Shown one piece after another: positions 48,931 to 60,114 of a stretch of 64,000 nucleotides of DNA. The DNA comes from Tubiluchus corallicola (Eukaryota > Priapulida > Priapulimorpha > Priapulimorphida > Tubiluchidae), in the NCBI GenBank assembly GCA_030141605.1, contig JAQGDQ010000295.1, positions 62,001 to 126,000 of the forward strand, in the 5' to 3' direction. The first letter of the stretch is position 1. Every line of letters starts with the position of its first letter. The position numbers were made by a program, and so were the translations under genes. The notes below the pieces were generated by a model, which had not been told where the DNA came from, searched no databases, and saw nothing but the letters and a program-made list of their open reading frames with translations.

Positions 48931-49487
48931 ACAATTGACATTAGGTCATAGAGCTATTATTGCCGGCTGTAAATAACACACTACAACTAGATAACAGAGG
49001 CTATTATTACATAATAGTAAGAAAATCATAAACTGTTTCTCTGTAGACACTACGGGTAACAAAAACATCTAGCCATCTTAAGCCCATCAAACACTGGGGA
49101 CTGCCACATGTGGAAATATGAACGTAAAGAAGTTATGTTTTACATAACTAGTGTCTAACTTTAACTTTATGTAACTGCAAATGTATGGCCTTCGCAACAT
49201 TTTTCAATTGTATACCACACCAGAAACTGTTTTGGAATGAAGAATTTCAAATACCAGACAGCTTCCACTCAAGTGTTACACATATTTTCTTACAATTTAT
49301 AATAGAGCACATTTTCGCAAACAGGAATTTCTTCAAGCCATTTTCATATAATTTTAATCTCACAAGAGCAATGGAAATGCCAAAATAGTATAGTCAATAT
49401 GATGAGAGTAAGCACTTTTTTTAATGTGCAAAAATTAGTGAATTGAAAGAGACTGTTTGGAAAATTTCAAAATTCATCATATTTCAG

Positions 49488-49638
49488 GTCTACTGAACAT
49501 TATTTGATGGACCTTCTTAGTTATAACGGAGTGTTTGATTTAAGTGACATCACCTGTGAAGATCTGATTAGAGAACTGTGTTTTTCTACTGACACCACAA
49601 GAAGACTGGGCAGTTATCCTGCAACATCTTCCTGCTAG
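49488..49638 (+). CDS. Candidate terminal exon of an unrecognised gene converging on WRN
   Basis: A pyrimidine-rich tract ending ATATTTCAG (to 49487) precedes 49 open codons ending in TAG (49636-49638). The exon would begin in phase with one base completing the previous codon. The peptide begins STEHYLMDLLSYNGVF and continues with an acidic stretch and TTRRLGSYPATSS; composition looks protein-like, with few Lys/Asn/Ile runs despite the AT-rich setting. An AATAAA lies at 50029-50034. No upstream exon was identified and the family is unknown. It may instead be chance or an old element. Confidence 0.3.
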
Positions 49639-50028
49639 ACTGATGATAATGTGTATGGATTTTGCTAAATAGTGTTCATCTAGCATAGTGTTGAAAAGTT
49701 ATACATGCGAGAACATTTAGTCTATGAATGTAAATGGACTGGAAGCATCCAAAACTTAAGTTGTCAATAATGAATCAAAAACAGTAATGTCACTATTACT
49801 TTCACAAAATTTGCTAAACAGCATACAGTTGGTTTAACATGATTTTACATTCCGTAACTGCTGCACTAATTTAAGCACCTCACCTGGAAGCTTAATGCAA
49901 AAATTACCTTGTATTTATCGAAAGTAGTAAAATTTCTTCGTGTTGTTATTTTCACTAGTACCAATAATTAATAGACTAAATGATGAAGGTAAACGGTATT
50001 TTTTTATCATTTGTATCTATTTTTAGCT

Positions 50029-50034
50029 AATAAA
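50029..50034 (+). terminator. AATAAA downstream of candidate terminal exon
   Basis: Plus-strand AATAAA about 390 bp after the TAG of the candidate exon at 49488-49638. It is meaningful only if that exon is real. Confidence 0.2.
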
Positions 50035-50803
50035 TTAAATTTACAAACAACACTATGAAAATTTAATGCTAATAAATGATTTGTAGGAAGTGAAATAGAA
50101 GAACAAAGTTAACCTAAAGTAACTGTTGCCACATCAAAGAAGTTTCTCTCAAAGCAAAACCTAACTCACCTCAAGTGCCACATCGTACGAAATATAAGCG
50201 ACAGACAAACAAAGAAACCATTTTTAATGGCATTGCTCATTAACAGTGTCGATCGTATTACAAAGTTAAGAAATCATTTTAGACTGTTACAAAACATCTT
50301 TTGAGTCAGCACCGGTTTTCAAATATCATTACGAAAGACAAATCTTAAGTCTTCAAACTTACTGATAAGTTTGCAAACCTATTATTTTTACATTCTTCTG
50401 CCCGTAAATGCCTTTAAACACCTGCAAAAGTCAGATTCAAGTACACATAATTTCTGAAGACTACTTATTTGTTGAATCTACCACTACTCGACCTGCAGAA
50501 CATCCACAACTATATAAAAAGGAAATAGAATAATAAATGATTATGTACATGTGAATTATGTTAGGAGTACACTTAAGCTTTCAAGACTAAATATGTGCCA
50601 ATAGCTGACAATAAGAATGGAAAGCAAACAAGGTCCAAGGAAGTGGACATCCTCAATGGACACCCTCTAATACGTCAAATTAAGGCCTATGATAGGCACA
50701 ATGTGACATCAAAATGCTCTGGTTCTATTATTAAAAGTTCTGAAAGCAATTTTAACATCACAGTTTATGCAAAGTGCTCTCAATTTCAAATTTTTAATGA
50801 ATC

Positions 50804-50809
50804 TTTATT
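50804..50809 (-). terminator. Candidate WRN polyadenylation signal (distal)
   Basis: Second minus-strand AATAAA, about 190 bp past the stop codon. In AT-rich DNA such hexamers occur by chance, so this is only an alternative to the proximal signal. Confidence 0.3.
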
Positions 50810-50966
50810 TACATGCTACAGTGCTACCAAAAAAATTTCCTAGCAGTCTAAAGTTTGAACAATAGTTAAAAGCTTATTATAATATCACTAATTTGTGTAT
50901 TTAAGCACTTAAAAATTGAACCCGTGTCATTACAGCATGCTACACTACACTGCATATTTGACTCAA

Positions 50967-50972
50967 TTTATT
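50967..50972 (-). terminator. Candidate WRN polyadenylation signal (proximal)
   Basis: AATAAA on the minus strand 27 bp after the WRN stop codon. Cleavage would be expected about 10-30 bases further on. It gives a very short 3' UTR, so it may or may not be the main site. Confidence 0.4.
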
Positions 50973-50998
50973 TACATGTATTCAATGTCAAATCACAG

Positions 50999-53900
50999 TC
51001 AACGCCTGAACAAGCTATTAGCCCTCATCTTTTTAGCAGCAACAGTTTTAGCCGACCCTTTCATCCACTCTGGCAATTTCCGCTTTGCCTCGGCCGACAC
51101 TGAATGAGCAAAAGTGAATGGAGTTCGACTGTCCAGTGCCTGAGATGAACTTGGGAGTTTATAACTCTCTGGACTTGAAATGGCTGTAGAATTAACCTTG
51201 AAAGCCACATTGGAAGTAGACTGTGATTTAACAGAAGATGCTGAGAGTAGCTTTGGTTGAGGTTTAGTCAGTGGTGCACTTAAACCATGAAGTGCTTCGT
51301 GTTCGCTATTTAGAGACTGCAGACCACATATATCAGTATTATGATTTACCATTTTTGGCTCTGAGGAAGTGTTAGTGTCATTGGTTATGCTTACTGAAAT
51401 GGCCCGAGACATACCACGATCATTCGTGTCAGGGCTTATGGGATGATCTTCATTCACGACTGCAGAAGTCTCATGTTTCCTCTTCCCCATTTCCACTTCC
51501 ATCTCAATCATCGTCTGAATATCGGTGTCAGAGATGTTACCATCTTCATCACCCAAGTCAGCAAATGATAACTGAGAGGTCGTACCTTCCTTTGTCGTGG
51601 ATGTACCGACATTTTGTAACTTTTCACATCTTAAGTCTGGTGCAATTGCTTGGTCAGCATGCGGTTCACTTCGAGACTGTGCGGCGATCCTTTTCGAACT
51701 GGATAACCATTCTGATTTGCCGTCATCAGTAGTGGCTCCACCTTGCTTCACGTCGGAATGTTTACCAATGCCTTTATCCCTGCGGCAATTAGATAAGCTT
51801 TCAGAATCATCAGCTAGCAATGTGTTCTGCATTCCGAACTTTCTCTGCAAAATGGCAATAACAATTTTTATCTGGTCAAATTCAATGTAGTCAGGAAGAA
51901 CCTCTTTTATAGGTGTCAGACGCGTGATGTCGGAATTTATCGGTGGCGCTCTAATTGCTTTTTCTATCAAATCCTGCACTTCCTTCGTCACACCTAATCT
52001 GTCTACATCAACAGGCAAACCAATTCTAACTGCTTCAGCCAGATGACGGCATATAGTGGAAGTTGCGACCTGTCGCTGACTTGCGACCTGTTCAAGTGTC
52101 TTTTTCTCTCTTTCAAATAGAATATAGGAAAGTTGTTCTGTCTCTGTTAACCGAGTAATCTTTTTGTCACTTATTGTTGCCACACTGGGCATTTCTTCAG
52201 GATAGTTATTGAAGCTTAAATTGTGCTCCGCTGCAAAAGCACCAATAGTATTGATGAACCTTTTACCGAATTTTCGAATTCTAGCTTCTGACAGCCCTTC
52301 AATGTTGTGCAGATGCTCCACGCTGTCAGGGCGGCTGGTCGACAAATCTAGCAAGCTCTTATTACTTGCAATCATGTACGGAGCAACACCGAGTTCATCT
52401 GCCATTCCATTCCTCAATATCAACAGCTCTTTGTAAAGGGTTCCCCTGAGTTCCTGTTCTTTTGGATCTACTGGCTTCGGCTTTGCTTGCTCAGCAGTGA
52501 TGGCATCTTGAGAAGAAAGCCACTGAGAGGTTGGCACAGATGGCAAAATTTTCAAAGTTGATGCATACGTCAACACTGGTGCCTCTTTTTCTTTTTCAGC
52601 TTGAAGCATCTCTTCACTTGGTCTCAACTTAAGAGTTTGTAAAGTATTTCCACTAAAAAGTAGCCACTTTTTTCCTTTCCCTGACAGATCAATAGTGGAA
52701 CCGAATCCACGACTAACAGGGCGGTCAACAAGGTAATTCTCTGCTAACAGTTGCCTCGCAAATGTCTTCCACCACTTTTCAGAATGATATCGACCACATC
52801 CAAAATCCTTGTGTTTGGTAAATCTTGAAGGCAATCTCTGACTAGAAGAACCACGCAGAAAATATACATTCACTTGGATACCAAAAGAACCGTTAAGTAG
52901 TTTGACTGTACTCATAAAATGTTTTGCTTCATTAGTAAAATCTTGTTCGATGTCGAACTTACTATTTAAGTCTGTTTCTTTGTAACAAATATTTCTTTTT
53001 CGTTTTATATCAGCTGCACAATTATCACAGCATTCCTCCCTACCACTCAATTCAGCTAATTCCTTCCCCTCGAGATATTCTAAGATCATGCGTCGTCTGC
53101 ACCGTCTTGTAGACAAATACTGCTCCATTTTATTTAACATTGCTATCTTATGCTGCCGAAAATGGTCATTGGTGATATCCTTCAAGAAATAACGATTCAC
53201 AACAAAATCTTTACTTGCATAGAAAGTATGGCAAATGCTAGGAAGGCCATCTCTGCCGGCTCTTCCCATTTCCTGATAGTATGACTCAATGTCACGTGGA
53301 GCTCCATAATGGATGATGCGGCGAACATCAGGCTTGTCAATACCCATACCAAAGGCAACAGTAGCGACAATAATTTGAATATCATCCTTAACAAACTGCT
53401 GATGGGCCTTCTTGCGCATACTTATGGACAACTTTGCATGATACACAGCGCAACTGGCACCCATTTCCTGCAACACTCGTCCCACTTCTTCTGTTGCCTT
53501 TATTGTTGGACAGTAGATAATGGTTGGACCATCAAACTGGTTTCTTCCGGTTAACATCTGGCTATTCATATCTGCAATTATGTTTGTCTTAAGACACACC
53601 GACAAAAACAAATTTGGTCTATCAAAGCCAGAGCAGCAAAGGAATGGATTCTGCAGCTTTAGAGACTTACAAATGTCTTCCCTGACCACAGGAGTTGCTG
53701 TAGCAGTCACTGCAAGAAATGGAACGTTTGGCAAAATACTTTTTATATTTCCAAGTTTTCTGTATGAAGAACGGAAGTCGTGACCCCACTGAGACACACA
53801 GTGGGCCTCATCGATAGCTATAAGAGCTATGCCAACTCTACGCTCCAACTGCAAGAGCAAGTCTGTTCCAGAAGAAATAAATTCTGGGGTTAGATACACA

Positions 53901-54481
53901 ATGCTGTACTCACCAGCAAGCAAGCCTGCGCGAACCACTGCACCGCGTGTTTGACCACTCCCCAAAAAACAAGCATTAATATTCATCACACCCAATGCCA
54001 GAACTTGATCTTCCATCAAGGATATCAGTGGCGATATGATAACTGCCAGTTTACCGGAAAACACGGCCGGAAACTGGTAGCACAAGCTCTTGCCGTAACC
54101 GGTCGCCATCACACAACACTGGTCTCGTTTCTTGTTCATCACATTGTCAATGATTTTCCACTGCAACGGTCGAAACTGATTATGTCCAAAGTACTGTCGC
54201 AATGCTCTTAGGCATTCAGATGATGGAGGTTCATCACCAAAATCAGTTACTTTTAAAGAATCAGGCAGGGTAGGCCTAGCATCTGAAGAGCTCTCCTCAA
54301 CAGACTGGTTTTCTAATTCTTGCGCAAAGCTGGCTTCAGCCATGTCGCACAGCTTTGTGGCTTGTTCATTATCAAGATCATTGTCAACGCTCTCGTCATT
54401 CCTCCCGGCCTCAGCAATCTCACACATTCTGACGGCAAAGTCTTCATCGAAGTCATCATTATTGTCGATCCAGTCATCCAT
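50999..54481 (-). CDS. WRN: Werner syndrome-type RecQ DNA helicase, exonuclease-less
   Basis: ATP-dependent 3'-5' DNA helicase of the RecQ family, nuclear, acting on forks, D-loops, G-quadruplexes and DNA ends. The 1160-residue ORF ends in TGA. Visible in order: acidic N-terminus with two similar stretches (about 11-24 and 36-53); helicase core with RPLQW near 104-108, Walker A MATGYGKS (125-132, K131), DEAH (224-227), TATAT-type motif III (259-263), and motif VI QEMGRAGRDG (403-412); zinc cysteines C461, C484, C485 and C488; RQC winged helix about 515-620 with F593 at the beta-wing position of the Phe known in human WRN; HRDC about 676-756; WRN-type helix-turn-helix region about 775-880; a low-complexity Ser/Thr/Asp-rich tail; and a basic C-terminus with RKLPEWMKG (1134-1142) and SLFRR. 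The order and local wording match WRN rather than BLM or RECQL. The exonuclease domain of vertebrate WRN is absent. There are no introns. The chosen ATG is the first after an in-frame TGA nine codons upstream. Confidence 0.95.
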   Translation of the reverse strand: MDDWIDNNDDFDEDFAVRMCEIAEAGRNDESVDNDLDNEQATKLCDMAEASFAQELENQSVEESSSDARPTLPDSLKVTDFGDEPPSSECLRALRQYFGHNQFRPLQWKIIDNVMNKKRDQCCVMATGYGKSLCYQFPAVFSGKLAVIISPLISLMEDQVLALGVMNINACFLGSGQTRGAVVRAGLLAGEYSIVYLTPEFISSGTDLLLQLERRVGIALIAIDEAHCVSQWGHDFRSSYRKLGNIKSILPNVPFLAVTATATPVVREDICKSLKLQNPFLCCSGFDRPNLFLSVCLKTNIIADMNSQMLTGRNQFDGPTIIYCPTIKATEEVGRVLQEMGASCAVYHAKLSISMRKKAHQQFVKDDIQIIVATVAFGMGIDKPDVRRIIHYGAPRDIESYYQEMGRAGRDGLPSICHTFYASKDFVVNRYFLKDITNDHFRQHKIAMLNKMEQYLSTRRCRRRMILEYLEGKELAELSGREECCDNCAADIKRKRNICYKETDLNSKFDIEQDFTNEAKHFMSTVKLLNGSFGIQVNVYFLRGSSSQRLPSRFTKHKDFGCGRYHSEKWWKTFARQLLAENYLVDRPVSRGFGSTIDLSGKGKKWLLFSGNTLQTLKLRPSEEMLQAEKEKEAPVLTYASTLKILPSVPTSQWLSSQDAITAEQAKPKPVDPKEQELRGTLYKELLILRNGMADELGVAPYMIASNKSLLDLSTSRPDSVEHLHNIEGLSEARIRKFGKRFINTIGAFAAEHNLSFNNYPEEMPSVATISDKKITRLTETEQLSYILFEREKKTLEQVASQRQVATSTICRHLAEAVRIGLPVDVDRLGVTKEVQDLIEKAIRAPPINSDITRLTPIKEVLPDYIEFDQIKIVIAILQRKFGMQNTLLADDSESLSNCRRDKGIGKHSDVKQGGATTDDGKSEWLSSSKRIAAQSRSEPHADQAIAPDLRCEKLQNVGTSTTKEGTTSQLSFADLGDEDGNISDTDIQTMIEMEVEMGKRKHETSAVVNEDHPISPDTNDRGMSRAISVSITNDTNTSSEPKMVNHNTDICGLQSLNSEHEALHGLSAPLTKPQPKLLSASSVKSQSTSNVAFKVNSTAISSPESYKLPSSSQALDSRTPFTFAHSVSAEAKRKLPEWMKGSAKTVAAKKMRANSLFRR

Positions 54482-54586
54482 GTTAACAAGACTATCAATG
54501 TAGCTTCAACAGGTTTTCACTCTTCACAAAATCATTAGATGATTTACAATAATTTGTGGAGCTGCTTATGTCTCTACTTCCATAAC
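54482..54586 (-). other. WRN 5' UTR part of exon, with 3' splice site and short in-frame uORF
   Basis: Reading the minus strand, a pyrimidine-rich run followed by TTTACAG (AG at 54587-54588) ends just before base 54586, a convincing 3' splice site. Between it and the WRN ATG lie in-frame TAA and TGA codons, so an upstream exon cannot add protein to this frame and must be 5' UTR unless another acceptor is used. A five-codon upstream ORF (ATG at 54581-54583, stop ending at 54566) sits in the same frame as WRN and could dampen translation. The first exon and the promoter were not located. Confidence 0.5.
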
Positions 54587-54589
54587 CTG

Positions 54590-56166
54590 TAAATAATAGG
54601 AGCAACAATTAAAATTACATGTCCGTGTCTTAAATTTCTTTCTGCACACACATTTATTCTTTAAAATTATTTCAATAACCCTATATTATTTAGGTAAATG
54701 CAGAAAAACAAGCCCAAGTTTCTTCTAAGATTTTTTGTTTCCTTAACTTACGTTACAAGTTACTGAAATTTAGACATGTAATTTTCCATGTTGCTCCTAT
54801 TACAGCAATCTTGTAAAATCCGATTTTTTAGACTATAAGTCTATAACAAAAGTTCACTATAATAGAAAAATCATGCAATTGAATACTTACACAACGTTTT
54901 ACAAATGGCATTAAATGATGCTAACTTTTTGATTTAATTATTAATTAACCATCTTAATGTTGCCGTATTACCCCACGAGCCTATAAGTTTGTAACTGATT
55001 GAAATATGAATGACCATCTAAGCTATTTCTATAGTTTTATGCATGCCCAACATTTGCCATTAAAAACGGTTATCAAACGCTAACTCACTACTGTTCTAGC
55101 CACACCCAATCCTGTCCAATGTCCCGATCATTACATTAGTGAGAAGCGAATGTGACTAACAAGGTGGGGTGTAATATTAGCAAAAAATCAGCAATTCATT
55201 ACAGGCATAAAATATATTGGAATATTCCAAGTAGCCTATTACCACCACTGACACCACATACTACGAAGAGACCTTGGATCTAATAAAAACCTAATGAATA
55301 AGCCATAGTACTGGAGAAGTTAAACAATATAGCTGAACTCATTAGCAGCATAATCTGCTTTTGAATATCATATCAGTTGACAAATTTTTTCGCAATTTCT
55401 TAATAACATATGCAAACCCTACTCTAGTTGCCCTTGAAAATCATAAATAACTTTTCATGGTCTTACGGTTTAAAAGTAACTGCCAGCATCTACTTAAGCA
55501 AAGACATGGCCATTTCTTCCAAGCTGGTCACAAAAAATGTGTTTCTGTCTTACCTCAATGAGCTCAACAGCTGTCAGTGGAGGGGGGGGGTATGAGGAAA
55601 AATGTTTTTTAAAGCTTTCTGAACATCTAAAGCTGAATTGTGGAATATTTAAAATCAGTAGAAATCAAAGTTTGTTCATTTCCCACAGGTATAAATTTTT
55701 TCAATGCACATTTTTTCACTTTTTATTTTTAGTTTTTTGTTTCACATTACTAAATTATTGATTATTGTGTAGTCTCTTTTTTGTATGTTGTGAACGTATA
55801 TTCTGATGATTATGGTTAAGCGTCAACACTACTCGGGCATTAATACGCTGATTTAGTGGAAATATGACACTTTTTAGCCTCCAATACGATAATCAGCATC
55901 ATACAAAACAGCAGCCTGGCTGAGCAAAACATAGCTGTATCCTCCCACACGCTAAGTTTGAATTCAAAGCAATTATAACGAATAACAATGGCCACACCCT
56001 GTGCAAGCAACCAGCCCACAAGGATGGAAGCATGCTCACATGTATGCGCACACACACACGAATCATCACCTCACACAATATGTGTGTACATTGCACACTA
56101 TACTTTACAACAATTAGCCAGCCCAACAACTACTGGTAATTAATTGAAGAAAGAGGTACTGAAAAT
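54590..56166. other. Sequence upstream of WRN, likely first intron
   Basis: If the splice site at 54587 is used, this is intronic. AT-rich, with a GGGGGGGG run near 55580 and no coding exon seen on the minus strand. Confidence 0.4.
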
Positions 56167-56232
56167 TGTAGCTCTCAGCCAGGACTTGAACCCAGAACCT
56201 TGTACACCACTCTGTCAGTTGAACTACTGGTA
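56167..56232 (-). mobile_element. tRNA-derived SINE-like element
   Basis: The minus strand reads TAGTTCAACTGACAGAGTGG, then GGGTTCAAGTCCTGGCTGAG: tRNA-like A-box/D-arm and B-box/T-arm at about the right distance. No clean acceptor stem pairs around it, so I call a SINE head rather than a tRNA gene. Confidence 0.5.
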
Positions 56233-56729
56233 GGAATAATAAGTATCTGTGCCAGCAATGTAATTTGGAGCTAAATTAGCATTACAGGAGCAGTCAGCTT
56301 TACAGCCAATTAATACCATCACAGTGATGCTCACTGAACAAGTACTATACTAAAGAAAAAACTGAGTGAACTTAGTAACTTACCATTTCTGCAAAAGTGG
56401 CGACAGGTCAAACTACCAAAAACTACTACATCATTGAATCGCTAGGTGAATAAACACAGATAATTCTGAAGTCCACTATTTCAACATATGCCATCCTAAT
56501 CCTGTAAATAAGACACAAAAAATAGATTGTGCTTATAGCTGACAAAGTAGCAGATCTGTGTATCTCTTGGTAATGTTTTGACAACACTAAGACAATATAG
56601 CATAGCATTTAATGAGTGTAATTCACTCAAAGAATAGTGTTAAATAGTTTCAAAATTAATTCTGCTTACTAGTGACTGGGGTTCTAAAGTCGAAATGCCA
56701 TTTTAGCACTCTAACAGCTGTGTTCCTAA

Positions 56730-56960
56730 CAACGGTAGAACGCTACGTCACGCACGACAATACTGGCTATTAGTATTACTGCTGTACTTTGTGGTTTAAT
56801 TTCTTGATTTTTGTTAGTCAAAAAGACCTCATAAGACGTCTAAAATAGGGGGAAAAGCGTCGATTTCCGGGACTCGGCCTGCACCGGACGCCCTAGCTAG
56901 TTCTAGACTCCTGATTTCGGTGCGAGACGAGGTGGCAACCCTAACCACACTGGTCATTAC
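56730..56960. promoter_or_regulatory. GC-richer patch, candidate WRN promoter region
   Basis: This stretch contains TACGTCACGC (CRE-like) and a run of CpG dinucleotides (TTCCGGGACTCGG, GGTGCGAGACGAGG) in otherwise AT-rich DNA. It lies about 2.2 kb upstream of the WRN acceptor. It could equally be part of an unrecognised repeat. Confidence 0.2.
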
Positions 56961-57410
56961 TGATTTGCAATTTTTAACAAACAGCAATACAATAAATTAC
57001 ATTACCGTAATATCGTATGTATACAGATGCACTAATTACTTGCAAACATATTGAAATCAACATCCTAACACAGAAAAAACCAAATTTAACCCATCATAAA
57101 AACGCAAAATTCCGCGAACTGGCGCTAGTGAAGTCGTTAAAGCAGAGGCGCAAAATAAGTCTACGTAAGAGAACGGATTTGTTTCAGTTTAAGACTGTGA
57201 CAATTAGACCACAGTAATGATACAGTACTAAAATTAATTTTATTGGTAATGGGAATGATTCTTGTAAGTTATGTTGTTAATAATAGTGTGTTTTTCTGTG
57301 CTAGGCTTCTCAATTCTATTTCTCACAATACCAATTAGAAACTCCATTTCCTAAAATAAATTTATTGATAGATTTTTTTATTTCTTAACTTGAAGTTATT
57401 ATTAGTACTT

Positions 57411-57714
<304 letters not shown>

Positions 57715-58069
57715 TTTCACACATTTAACAAACTTGTAACTGTTCATTTATTCATATTGTTCTGCCGTCTTGTTCTCGCCACCAGGACAGTTGTAATAAC
57801 CCTGGACGGTTTGAACCAGAGCTTTCAGTCAGCGAGAGGCCTCTGTTCGAATACCACATCCTTAAATCAGATTAGTATACCAAATGACTGGGAGACATTC
57901 ACCAGCTTTGAAAGAGTGGCATAAGGCTTCACTGACTATTGTTGATGAATAAATGAGAAAAACTTGAAATTAGCAAACTATTATTTTTCATAGTGAATGA
58001 AACATTATGATGAATCTTGAGTAGCTGACTAAATACAACAAAAAACACGTTGAGTAAACTACCCTTGAG

Positions 58070-58124
58070 GGGTTAGCAAACCCTCACATTTGCACTGAAA
58101 TGGTTGGGTGACAAGTCCGGGGAG
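58070..58124 (+). mobile_element. 5S rRNA-derived fragment (weak)
   Basis: GTTAGCAAACC, then 22 bases to TGGTTGGGTGACAAGTCCGG: the spacing between the AAGCA-like and TGGATGGGTGAC-like segments fits 5S rRNA. More diverged than the other two fragments. Confidence 0.35.
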
Positions 58125-59527
58125 AACGGAAGCAGGCTTATCCTGTTCGGTGCTCAAACTAATACCAGCAAATACTGAACTCAATGCAGCACTTATAAAT
58201 ATAGACTTTGCACAGGTGAAATAGATAAGTTAATTAGTATTTAAATTTGAGTATTTAAATCCAATCAGATTATAGTATTTGTGAATTTTATGCTGGTAAG
58301 ATTGTTACATTTTGATTTGCAGTGGTGTTTTACTTTAAAGCAACTTTGAAATAACATGCAGGCTGCGCATCTGTGTCCTCGAGTGAGTGAAAGTTTGAAC
58401 ATAATACAAAGCGAAGCTTAAACCCACAACAATTATTATTTATTTAAAATTTTAATAACAAGTATATGCTGCTCTAAAAAATGGCATATCTGCTAAAATC
58501 GTACAAAGTTGATGGAAGGTTGCATAAAAGGTATAATAAAACATAAAAAAGAAGCAACTTAAGGAAACAGAATAAAAAATAGTGATGTGTGAGCATCAAT
58601 ATTATAACCAATTAATAGAGCAATCTTCATAATAATGTAAGAAAGATATAGAATAAAATGAACCAAAATGTTGTATAACTAAAGCATTGATAAAAAACAT
58701 CAAAAAACGAATAGGTTGCTTAAATTCCATCACCTGTTGTTGTTCCAAGTTTTCGGTTTTGAATAAAACATTGCTAATGAGGCAACAGTCAGGTTGTAGA
58801 GATTTTTACCTAAAGATTCAACCAAAAAATTTAGTTCAATTGTCTTTTGGGAAATGAAATTTAATCTTTATTAATAATTATTATAATAAACCATGATATA
58901 TTCAATGGATACGGGTTTCATTACAAACAATAGAAATATTTCATCACAACATGCAAAATATAATGCAAAAGAATTAAAATGTAGTAAAGTTTCATTGTCA
59001 TTAAAAACAATAACGTATGATAAAAATGACAAAAGCAGTAAACAGGAAGTAATTGACAACTGCATCATAAAGCATATATCCAGAACTTTCTTTGATGTTG
59101 TCACTTGTATTGTTCTTGCATTGCTCAAATAAGTTAATCTACTTTTTGGGAAGTTTGAAGACGTACCACACTAGATATTTCCAATACGACAAACACTGTA
59201 ATTAGTTAATTAACAAACAATCAGTGATTTGTAAACATATGCTAATCGATTTTACTTTGAATCCGTTACCTATTGGTCTCACTGCAATTACTCCCAAGAA
59301 CGTGTAGAAGCTACATGTTTAATCGCTTGAACAGCAGTTTCCATTTGAAGCTGTTTCTTGCACAGAACATTTAACAGACTATCAAAGCACCTAATCCGAA
59401 ATTAGGCCTATTAGGCTGCGTCTACTGTATATTACAAGTTGCATCATAATTATTTTAATTGTTTTCTTATTATTGAAATTATCTGTATCAAAGCAGTGTA
59501 TGTGCTATATTCATCTACTTTTCCATT

Positions 59528-59614
59528 TGTGCCATTTTTCCTGTGCCACTTTTACCTGTGTTATTTATCCTGTGCCATTTTTCCTGTGCTATTTTTACCT
59601 GTGGTATTTCTACC
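59528..59614. repeat. 14-15 bp minisatellite, about 6 units
   Basis: Units of the type CTGTGCCATTTTTC / CTGTGCTATTTTTAC, arranged in a higher-order repeat of about 43 bp. The Phe/Cys-rich small ORFs across it follow from the repeat. Confidence 0.8.
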
Positions 59615-60114
59615 ACGTACCAACAATAACAACAGTAATGGAAGGAAATTATGTTGTAAAACTCTCTGAAATACTCATAGTGTAGTCAATCATTTTTGCT
59701 GACTGCGCAATCAACTTGCAAGATTTTTCACACCCTTGCAGAGCTTACTTAACGCCGGTGCTTTCGGGACATTTAGTTGCAGCTACGTATTACCGAGCAT
59801 CTAATACTGTTATGAATAATGCTCAACTTTTCATTGGTTTACGGGAGAAATATTGGCCTGGTTCTAAATTTTACTATTGCTAATTGGAATTGCAAGTGAA
59901 TTAACGGAAATGTATAGTCTAGTTTCGTTTATTATAGGAAGAAATACTTTCATCTATGAGTTGCTGATTAAACTGTTTTGTTGTCAATAAGAGCAGTTAG
60001 TTTAGTTTTATGACTTTATAAGTTACATAAAAACAACTATATTGATTAACTTTAAGAGAAGGATCAAATAACTTAACAATCGAGGTTAGGCCGGTCATAT
60101 GACGCTGCTTTAAG

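Noticed and set aside
51597-51890. ORFs on the plus strand within WRN (also 52209-52436, 53309-53783, 53951-54211)
   Set aside because: They lie antisense to the conserved WRN frame and are shadows of it.
57780-57860. tRNA gene or SINE around CTGTTCGAATACCAC
   Set aside because: B-box-like word present, but the A-box spacing is too short and no cloverleaf can be drawn.
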